From Streptomyces griseochromogenes (lineage in GTDB: Bacteria; Actinomycetota; Actinomycetes; Streptomycetales; Streptomycetaceae): a stretch of DNA of 64,000 bases. Both the position numbers and the translations under genes were made by a program. The notes below the pieces were generated by a model. That model ran no database searches. It saw only the letters and a list, made by a program, of their open reading frames with translations, and was not told the origin of the DNA. The stretch covers positions 10,106,001 to 10,170,000 of the forward strand of contig NZ_CP016279.1 of assembly GCF_001542625.1 (NCBI RefSeq), in the 5' to 3' direction. This document shows, piece by piece, positions 58,881 through 64,000 of this stretch (the stretch's first letter is position 1; each line of letters starts with the position of its first letter).

Positions 58881-59612
58881 TCATCGCCGCAGCAGCGCGA
58901 ACGACGCCCCCTGATTGTCGGTGACGACGGCCACTCGTCCGTACGACGTCTCAAAGGGTGGCACCTGGACCCGTCCGCCGAGCCGCCGCACGGCCCCGAG
59001 GGAGTCGTCGAGGTCCATGACCTGGAAGTGCGTGAGGAAGTGCGGGGGCATCTCGGCCGGGAAGACCTCGGAGACGACCGCGCGGCCGAAGTCGGGCTCG
59101 GCGTCGCGGCCGAACAGGGCCTCGTGGAAGAGGTCGCCGTAGAAGGCGTTGGCCCCGGCCGTGTCGCGGGTGTACAGCTCGACCCAGGCGAACGTGCCCG
59201 GCTCGTGCCACCGGCCGAATCCGGCGTGGCCGCCCGCCTGCCACAGGCCGAACACCGCGCCCTCGGGGTCGGCGGCCAGAGCGTGGACACCGAAGTCGTC
59301 CAGGGGCAGCGGGGCCGTGATGAGCTGCCCGCCGGCCGCGATGATCCGCCGGCCCAGCGCCTCGGCGTCCGGGGTCGCGAAGTACACCGTCCAGACGGTG
59401 GGCATCCGGCCGTCCGCCTTGCGGGCGAGCGTGGCGACGGGCTCGTCGTCCAGCCGGGCCCATACGGCCAAGCCGTAGGCCTCCCCCGGTTCGGAGAAGG
59501 TCCACCCGAAGAGCTCACCGTAGAACCGCTTGCCCGCCTCGACGTCGGGAAGCTGGGCGTCCACCCAGCACGGGACGCCCTCTCCGTACACCGATGCCCT
59601 GTTTTCGGCCAT
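58881..59612 (-). CDS. kbpA: Two-domain VOC (glyoxalase-like) protein, probable KbpA
   Basis: 243 aa with two VOC half-barrels: GVPCWVDAQLPDVEAGKRFY with GELFGWTFSEPGEAYGLAVW, and GTFAWVELYTRDTAGANAFY with VAVVTDNQGASFALLRR. It is directly upstream of afsK on the same strand. In S. coelicolor the gene in this place encodes KbpA (about 250 aa), which binds AfsK and inhibits its autophosphorylation; the name here rests on position and size, from memory. The fold itself binds metals or small molecules, so it could be the ligand sensor of the AfsK system. Start ATG 59612 has a poor ribosome site. Confidence 0.65.
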   Translation of the reverse strand: MAENRASVYGEGVPCWVDAQLPDVEAGKRFYGELFGWTFSEPGEAYGLAVWARLDDEPVATLARKADGRMPTVWTVYFATPDAEALGRRIIAAGGQLITAPLPLDDFGVHALAADPEGAVFGLWQAGGHAGFGRWHEPGTFAWVELYTRDTAGANAFYGDLFHEALFGRDAEPDFGRAVVSEVFPAEMPPHFLTHFQVMDLDDSLGAVRRLGGRVQVPPFETSYGRVAVVTDNQGASFALLRR

Positions 59613-59726
59613 GCCGTCAAAGTAACCGCGCCGCCCGCACCCCGCAGACCAGCCACACCACCCCCGATGCACCCATGCACCCCATTTGCAGTCGGCCGAA
59701 TCGCGCTCCGATCACCCGTCGGTAAG

Positions 59727-59741
59727 CTGACGGCATGACAG
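59727..59741. promoter_or_regulatory. Degenerate CTGACG-family site overlapping tetR start
   Basis: CTGACGGCATGACAG matches CTGACG-N3-CGTCAG at 10 of 12 positions and includes the ATG of the TetR gene. If bound, it would give autorepression and would point to this TetR as the regulon's repressor. The match may be chance. Confidence 0.35.
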
Positions 59742-60382
59742 GACAAGTGCGTACCGTCGACGGCCGCGTGGCCGGCAGGCGTGGGCAGGCGACCCGGCAG
59801 AAGCTGCTCGACTGCCTCAGCGAGATGCTCAGCTCCTCCCCGTACCGGGACGTCAAGGTCATCGATGTCGCCCGGAAAGCGGGCACTTCGCCCGCGACCT
59901 TCTACCAGTACTTCCCGGACGTCGAGGGCGCCGTCCTGGAGGTCGCCGAGCAAATGGCCACCGAGGGCGCCGGTTTGACCGAGCTGCTCGAAGGGCGCAG
60001 CTGGGCCGGCAAGTCGGGCTGGCAGACCGCTCAGGAACTCGTGGACGGCTTCCTGGAGTTCTGGCGGAGGAACGACGCGATCCTGCGCGTGGTCGACCTC
60101 GGCGCGGCCGAGGGGGACAAACGGTTCTACAAGATCCGCATGAAGATCCTCAACTCGGTGAACAACTCCCTCGCCGACGCCATCGCGGAACTGCAGGCCA
60201 AGGGCAGGGTCGACAAGGACGTGAACCCGGCCGCGATCGCGGGCTCGCTGGTCGCGATGCTGGCGGCGGTGGCGGCGCACCAGAAGGGCTTCTCCTCCTG
60301 GGGCGTCAAGCAGGCCGAACTGAAGCCGAACCTGGCACTGTTGGTCCATCTGGGCGTGACCGGCAAGAAGCCTGCCAAGTAG
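59735..60382 (+). CDS. TetR-family regulator
   Basis: 215 aa. HTH: QATRQKLLDCLSEMLSSSPY, then RDVKVIDVARKAGTSPATFY and QYFPDVEGAVLEVAEQM. The C-terminal helical ligand domain (DGFLEFWRRNDAILRVVDLG, NSVNNSLADAIAELQAKGRV) is of the KstR/FadR-like size. No ribosome site precedes the ATG, and a degenerate CTGACG-type palindrome overlaps it, so it may be leaderless and self-regulated. It is the only TetR gene close to the acyl-CoA catabolic loci at 52-56 and 61-64 kb, a candidate repressor of that regulon. A strong terminator follows. Confidence 0.88.
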   Translation: MTGQVRTVDGRVAGRRGQATRQKLLDCLSEMLSSSPYRDVKVIDVARKAGTSPATFYQYFPDVEGAVLEVAEQMATEGAGLTELLEGRSWAGKSGWQTAQELVDGFLEFWRRNDAILRVVDLGAAEGDKRFYKIRMKILNSVNNSLADAIAELQAKGRVDKDVNPAAIAGSLVAMLAAVAAHQKGFSSWGVKQAELKPNLALLVHLGVTGKKPAK

Positions 60383-60418
60383 CGGTAGCCGGCCTCTTCC
60401 GGCCCCAAGTCCTGTCTG

Positions 60419-60455
60419 GCAGGCGGTGGTTCACCAGTGGTGAGCCACCGCCTGC
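60419..60455. terminator. Bidirectional terminator between tetR and lrp genes
   Basis: GCAGGCGGTGG and CCACCGCCTGC with an inner wobble and TCACC/GGTGA pairs make a 17-bp stem with a 3-nt loop, between two convergent genes. Confidence 0.85.
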
Positions 60456-60459
60456 GCCG

Positions 60460-60912
60460 CTATGCGGGCAGCGGCCGGTCCCGCACCACATGCTTCATCA
60501 CCAGCGTCGAGTTCAGCCGCTGCACCCCGGGCAGGGCCGCGAGCCGCTCGTCGTACAGCCGCTGGAAGGCGGCGAGGTCGGCGGTGGCCACCCGCAGCAG
60601 GTAGTCGGGCTCGCCGAACAGCCGCTGGGCGTCCAGGACGTGCTCCAGCTCGCTGACGGCCCGCTCGAACTCGACGACCGTGTCCCGGTCCTCCTGCCGC
60701 ATGGAGACGAAGACCAGCGCCTCGAAGTTCAGCCCGAGCGCGGCCGCGTCCACCACCGCCCGGTAGCCCTGGATGGCTCCGGAGCGCTCCAGCTCACGCA
60801 GCCGCCGGTGGCAGGGCGAGACGCTCAGCCGCACGCGGGCGGCCAGCTCGGTGACGGTCAGCCGCCCGTCCTGCTGCAGCTCCGCAAGGATTTTTCTGTC
60901 TACGTCATCCAT
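60460..60912 (-). CDS. Lrp/AsnC-family regulator
   Basis: 150 aa. N-terminal HTH MDDVDRKILAELQQDGRLTV with LAARVRLSVSPCHRRLRELE, then the RAM (ACT-like) ligand domain (ALVFVSMRQEDRDTVVEFER, HVLDAQRLFGEPDYLLRVAT). Binds amino acids and controls transport or metabolism. It is divergent from a LysE exporter gene, the usual arrangement in which an amino acid induces its own efflux. Confidence 0.92.
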   Translation of the reverse strand: MDDVDRKILAELQQDGRLTVTELAARVRLSVSPCHRRLRELERSGAIQGYRAVVDAAALGLNFEALVFVSMRQEDRDTVVEFERAVSELEHVLDAQRLFGEPDYLLRVATADLAAFQRLYDERLAALPGVQRLNSTLVMKHVVRDRPLPA

Positions 60913-60922
60913 GAAGAAGATA

Positions 60923-60951
60923 TTTGCTCAGAAACCGAGATCATGGGCAAA
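60923..60951. promoter_or_regulatory. Putative Lrp site in lrp-lysE promoter
   Basis: TTTGC (60923-60927) and GCAAA (60947-60951) are inverted in an AT-richer region between the divergent genes, consistent with an Lrp-type site. TTCGGG occurs twice just downstream. Confidence 0.4.
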
Positions 60952-60994
60952 CTTCGGGAACACTTTCGGGCCAATCACACCTAATGTCCCCACC

Positions 60995-61615
60995 ATGGAC
61001 TCGGGACTGCTCTTCTCCTTCCTCGCCGTGGACCTGCTGCTGGTGTGCGTGCCGGGCGCCGACTGGGCGTATGTGATCGCGACCGCCCTGCGCGGCCGCT
61101 CGGTGCCGCGCGCGGTGGCGGGTCTGGTCTCGGGGTACGCCCTGCACACGGCTCTGGCCACGGCGGGCCTGGCCGTGCTGGTGGCGGGCTCGCCCCGGCT
61201 GCTGACGGCGCTGACGGTGGCGGGCGCCGGGTATCTGCTGTGGCTGGGCTGGGGCGTGCTGCGCAGTCCGGCCGTCCCGGGGGCGGCGGACGAGACCCCG
61301 GACGCCGATCGCCGGCTCTTCCTGCGGGGCGCCACGATCAGCGGCCTGAACCCCAAGGGCCTGCTCCTCTACCTCTCGGTGCTCCCCCAGTTCCTCACCC
61401 TCAAGGGCGCCCACCTCCCCGTACCGGCCCAGACGGCGGCCATGGGCCTGCTCCACATGGCATGCTGCGCGGCCGTGTACCTCACCGTCGGCGCCCTCTC
61501 CCGCGCCCTGTTGTCGGCCCGCCCGGTGGCGGCCCGGGCGGTCACCCGCACCTCGGGCGCGGCGATGCTCGGAATCGGCGCGTTCTTGCTGGTGGAGCGG
61601 CTGGCTACGCTTTAG
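60995..61615 (+). CDS. LysE-family amino acid exporter
   Basis: 206 aa with six membrane helices. FLAVDLLLVCVPGADWAYVI (the conserved P-G start block), GLVSGYALHTALATAGLAVL, GAGYLLWLGWGVLRS and GATISGLNPKGLLLYLSVLP (NPK-type motif). Exports amino acids or related small molecules. ATG 60995. Presumably controlled by the divergent Lrp regulator. Followed by an intergenic repeat and a strong terminator. Confidence 0.9.
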   Translation: MDSGLLFSFLAVDLLLVCVPGADWAYVIATALRGRSVPRAVAGLVSGYALHTALATAGLAVLVAGSPRLLTALTVAGAGYLLWLGWGVLRSPAVPGAADETPDADRRLFLRGATISGLNPKGLLLYLSVLPQFLTLKGAHLPVPAQTAAMGLLHMACCAAVYLTVGALSRALLSARPVAARAVTRTSGAAMLGIGAFLLVERLATL

Positions 61616-61650
61616 CTTCGCCGGGGCCGTCAATCGTCCGCGGGTCCGTT

Positions 61651-61680
61651 GTGGCTGGTCGCGCAGTTCCCCGCGCCCCT
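61651..61680 (+). repeat. Streptomyces intergenic repeat (copy C)
   Basis: Begins GTGGCTGGTCGCGCAGTTCC and ends CCGCGCCCCT, the same element as at 30507 and 41135 (reversed). It lies just after lysE and before its terminator. Confidence 0.75.
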
Positions 61681-61683
61681 AGG

Positions 61684-61729
61684 GAGTCGCAGTGCCGTCG
61701 GCTTCGAGGAGCCGACGGCACTGCGACTC
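61684..61729. terminator. Perfect 20-bp-stem terminator
   Basis: GAGTCGCAGTGCCGTCGGCT (61684-61703) pairs without a mismatch with 61710-61729 across a 6-nt loop, between the convergent lysE and deazaflavin-oxidoreductase genes. Confidence 0.9.
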
Positions 61730-61739
61730 ACGCCGAGGG

Positions 61740-62216
61740 TTACCTGCGCGTCAGCCGGAACACCCTGATCTCCCGCTCCACCCGGCCCTGATACGTGGCG
61801 TACGGCGGCCAGAACCTCAGGAGGGTCTTCCAGGCGGCGGAGCGTTCCCCGCCCTCCAGCAGGCGGGCCGTGACGGGGATGTCCCGGCCCTTCCAGTTGA
61901 TCGAGGCGTCCGGCTGGGTGAGCAGGTTGCGGGTCCAGGCGGGATGGTCGGTGCGGCCGAAGTTGGAGCCGACGAGGAGCCAGGTGCGGCCCTCCTCTTC
62001 CGGCATGCAGGCGAGCGGGGTCCGGCGGGGCAGACCGCTGCGGGCGCCGGTGGAGGTGAGGATCACTCCGGGCAGCAGCTGGGCGCTGAGCAGCACCCTG
62101 CCCCGGGTGAGCCGGTGCACGGCGCGGTCCAGGGCCGGGATCGCGTGCGGGGCGACCTTCGCGAAGGCCCGGGTGGCGGACACCTTCTGCACGAACCGCA
62201 CGCCGACGCCGGCCAT
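61740..62216 (-). CDS. Deazaflavin (F420)-dependent nitroreductase family protein
   Basis: 158 aa. ILTSTGARSGLPRRTPLACM, WLLVGSNFGRTDHPAWTRNL, ASINWKGRDIPVTARLL and ATYQGRVEREIRVFRL match the DDN/FDOR split-barrel family. It begins within the stop codon of the acyl-CoA dehydrogenase gene (one-base overlap, TGATG), so the two are coupled. F420H2-dependent reduction of an enone or quinone is the family role; in this context perhaps an acyl or ring intermediate. Confidence 0.85.
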   Translation of the reverse strand: MAGVGVRFVQKVSATRAFAKVAPHAIPALDRAVHRLTRGRVLLSAQLLPGVILTSTGARSGLPRRTPLACMPEEEGRTWLLVGSNFGRTDHPAWTRNLLTQPDASINWKGRDIPVTARLLEGGERSAAWKTLLRFWPPYATYQGRVEREIRVFRLTRR

Positions 62217-63400
62217 CAGACCGCCACTTCCCCGCGCGTGAACAGCCGGGCGGTCTCGGCGGCCCGGTCCCTGAGCCGGTGCACCGGCCCGAACAGCAGC
62301 TCGTCCCCGGCCGCCCGCTTGAAGTACAGATGGGCCTCGTGCTCCCAGGTGAACCCGATCCCGCCGTGCAGCTGGATCGCCTCCCCCGCCGCACACCGCA
62401 GCGCCTGCAGCGCCTGCGCGAGCGCGAGCCCGCCCACCCTTTCGCCCTGTGTGGTCGCCCAGGCGGCGTAGTAGGCGGCCGAGCGAGCGGACTGCACCGC
62501 CACGTACACATCCGCGAGCCGGTGCTTCACCGCCTGGAAGGACCCGATGGCCCGCCCGAACTGCTCCCGCTGTCCGACGTACTCGACGGTCCGCTCCAGC
62601 GCCCGGTCCGCGGCCCCCACGGCCTCGGCGGCGAGCACGGCGGCGGCGGTGTCCCCGAGTGCGGTGAGGGCGGGAAGCACGTCCGTGTCGGCGGTGCCCA
62701 GCAACTCGGCGGGCACGTCCCTCAGTTGGACCCGTCCCTGCGGGCGGGTGGCGTCGAGGGCCGTCTGCCGGGTCCGTACGACCCCCTCGGCGTCCCCCGC
62801 GACCAGGAACAGCAGGGTCCGGGACCGCGCGTACCCGCCGGTGTGCGCGGCGACGAGGAGCAGCCCGGCACTGTGCCCGTCCAGCACCTGGTCGACCTGC
62901 CCGTACAGGCGCCACCCCGCCGTGGTGTGCCGGGCCTGCACGCCCCCGGCCCGGCCCCCGCCGGCCCACTGCCCGCCGTTGCCGCCGGTCAGCGCGAGGG
63001 CGGTGGCGAGGGCGGGGCCGGGGACGGCGAGGGTGGCGGTGCGGGTGCCCGCGGCGAGGTGGGGCAGCAGCCCGGCGCGCTGCGCCTCGGTGCCGAGGGC
63101 GAGGATCAGCGGGGCCGCGAGGACGGAGGTGGCCACCAGCGGGGAGGGGGCGAGGGCGCGTCCCGTCTCCTCGCAGGCGAGGGCGAGCTCGGTGGCCGAG
63201 CAGCCGACGCCGCCACAGGCCTCGGGGAGCGCCAGTCCCGGCAGGCCGAGCCGGTCGGCGAGCGCGGACCACAGGGCGGGGTCGTACCCGGCCGGGCTGT
63301 CGACGGCGGCCCGCAGCTCCTCGACGCCACAGCGTTTGTGCAGCAGCTCGCGCAAGGTGCGGCGGATCTCGTCCTGCTCGGCGGTGAGACGCGTGTCCAT
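62216..63400 (-). CDS. Acyl-CoA dehydrogenase family protein
   Basis: 394 aa. N-terminal helical domain (LTAEQDEIRRTLRELLHKRC, LPEACGGVGCSATELALACE), a middle beta domain that is unusually Gly-rich (ALTGGNGGQWAGGGRAGGV), and the C-terminal domain QREQFGRAIGSFQAVKHRLA with IQLHGGIGFTWEHEAHLYFK. FAD enzyme that makes an alpha,beta-double bond in acyl-CoA; the divergent middle domain suggests a subunit of the heteromeric steroid-type FadE group, which is inference. Upstream lie two CTGACG-type operators shared with the divergent thiolase. Confidence 0.88.
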   Translation of the reverse strand: MDTRLTAEQDEIRRTLRELLHKRCGVEELRAAVDSPAGYDPALWSALADRLGLPGLALPEACGGVGCSATELALACEETGRALAPSPLVATSVLAAPLILALGTEAQRAGLLPHLAAGTRTATLAVPGPALATALALTGGNGGQWAGGGRAGGVQARHTTAGWRLYGQVDQVLDGHSAGLLLVAAHTGGYARSRTLLFLVAGDAEGVVRTRQTALDATRPQGRVQLRDVPAELLGTADTDVLPALTALGDTAAAVLAAEAVGAADRALERTVEYVGQREQFGRAIGSFQAVKHRLADVYVAVQSARSAAYYAAWATTQGERVGGLALAQALQALRCAAGEAIQLHGGIGFTWEHEAHLYFKRAAGDELLFGPVHRLRDRAAETARLFTRGEVAV

Positions 63401-63428
63401 GGCTGATCCGATCCCTCCGAACCTGATC

Positions 63429-63443
63429 TGACGGACCGTCATG
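63429..63443. promoter_or_regulatory. Operator of the CTGACG-N3-CGTCAG family (copy 7)
   Basis: CTGACGGACCGTCAT, one terminal mismatch, 28 bp upstream of the acyl-CoA dehydrogenase start (63400). Confidence 0.7.
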
Positions 63444-63500
63444 TTAGGGCGGACGGGGAGGGAAGCCCAGGGGCACGACACCTGCCGCGCGGCGTCGGAT

Positions 63501-63515
63501 CTGATGTACCGTCAG
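63501..63515. promoter_or_regulatory. Operator of the CTGACG-N3-CGTCAG family (copy 8)
   Basis: CTGATGTACCGTCAG, one mismatch, ending 4 bp before the thiolase ATG (63520). That gene has no ribosome site, so a leaderless transcript with the operator over its promoter is likely. Confidence 0.7.
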
Positions 63516-63519
63516 ATCT

Positions 63520-64000
63520 ATGACGTCAGCGAGCAGGAAGGTCGCCGTGGCCGGGGTGGCCCTCTCCGACTGCGGCCGGGTGGACGACGCGACCCCGTAC
63601 GCCCTGCACGCCCAGGCGGCCCGCCGTGCCCTCGCGGACGCGGGTCTGGACCGCGCCGTGGTGGACGGCTTCGCCTCGGCGGGCCTCGGCACGCTGGCCC
63701 CGGTCGAGGTGGCGGAGTATCTGGGTCTGCGCCCCACCTGGGTGGACTCCACCTCCGTGGGCGGCTCCACCTGGGAGGTCATGGCGGCGCACGCGGCGGA
63801 CGCGATAGCGGCGGGCCACGCCGACGCCGTCCTGCTGGTCTACGGGTCGACGGCGCGGGCCGACATCAAGGCGGGCCGCAGGACGGGGAACCTCTCCTTC
63901 GGCGCGCGCGGCCCCCTTCAGTTCGAGGTGCCGTACGGGCACACCCTGATCGCCAAGTACGCGATGGCGGCCCGCCGCCACATGATCGAGCACGGCACGA
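63520..64000 (+). CDS. Thiolase/lipid-transfer protein, N-terminal part (partial)
   Basis: 160 codons, running off the window. KVAVAGVALSDCGRVDDATP, AQAARRALADAGLDRAVVDG, VDSTSVGGSTWEVMAAHAAD and AIAAGHADAVLLVYGSTARA are thiolase-fold motifs. The nucleophilic position has Ser/Thr (GGSTWE) not Cys, as in Ltp-type non-condensing thiolases. Divergent from the acyl-CoA dehydrogenase. Probably followed beyond the window by a DUF35 gene as at 54909, which can be checked. Confidence 0.85.
   Translation, partial: MTSASRKVAVAGVALSDCGRVDDATPYALHAQAARRALADAGLDRAVVDGFASAGLGTLAPVEVAEYLGLRPTWVDSTSVGGSTWEVMAAHAADAIAAGHADAVLLVYGSTARADIKAGRRTGNLSFGARGPLQFEVPYGHTLIAKYAMAARRHMIEHGT

Noticed and set aside
1..64000. 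tRNA, rRNA, CRISPR arrays, insertion sequences and integrases
   Set aside because: I looked for conserved tRNA boxes, spaced direct repeats and transposase/recombinase motifs and saw none; a tool-based scan would be more sensitive.

Overview
The window is high-GC actinobacterial chromosome and almost certainly Streptomyces. Coding sequence uses GC-ending codons with frequent GTG starts. It carries the hallmark afsK / afsS / afsR regulatory genes, several XRE(DUF5753)-DUF397-ATPase regulatory sets of the whiJ type, a fused FO synthase (fbiC) and many F420-type oxidoreductases. I saw no rRNA, tRNA, transposase, integrase or CRISPR array.

Layout. 1-5.3 kb: 3' end of a glutathione peroxidase, a DUF397/XRE pair (XRE frameshifted), a GPP34 protein, and a D,D-carboxypeptidase with a very long acidic N-terminal tail. 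5.3-15.5 kb: a polytopic membrane protein, an EthD-like/SDR pair, a sodium:solute symporter, a frame-ambiguous gene, an ADP-ribosylglycohydrolase, a TetR/hydrolase pair and a MarR/NTF2-like pair. 15.3-23.3 kb: an accessory block. A RiPP-type cassette (STAND-TPR protein, 67-aa precursor ending WPWPL, FxsB-like radical SAM maturase, GNAT) lies between a displaced 3' fragment and the intact copy of an ATPase gene, which share a 184-bp perfect direct repeat. 23.3-34.4 kb: STAND-TPR protein, DUF2165, a cysteine-less YkuD-like protein, fbiC, an LLM oxidoreductase, a PHP hydrolase, PadR, a membrane protein and a carotenoid oxygenase. 34.4-37.3 kb: a type VII-like toxin operon with a papain-like C-terminal domain and a chagasin-like lipoprotein. 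37.4-45.4 kb: catabolic oxidoreductases, amidohydrolases and an aldehyde dehydrogenase. 45.5-60.4 kb: afsR (frameshifted), afsS, another regulatory triad, a ligase/thiolase/DUF35/enoyl-CoA hydratase group, afsK with a probable kbpA, and a TetR. 60.4-64 kb: Lrp/LysE, acyl-CoA dehydrogenase, F420-type oxidoreductase, and the start of a thiolase.

Three things stand out. (1) A 15-bp palindrome, CTGACG-N3-CGTCAG, recurs at eight promoter positions in five separate loci, always before acyl-CoA/alicyclic-type catabolic genes, so these about 15 genes look like one scattered regulon. (2) The RiPP cassette encodes an FxsB-type maturase, but its precursor ends in W-P-W-P-L instead of the family's F-x-S-x-x, the maturase gene has a TTA codon, and the cassette sits like an insertion at a gene 3' end. 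(3) The toxin operon pairs a papain-like cysteine peptidase domain with a chagasin-type inhibitor fold, suggesting a protease/inhibitor immunity pair.

Several genes, including afsR, carry one-base indels in short C/G runs. These may be true mutations or sequencing errors, and raw reads are needed to decide.
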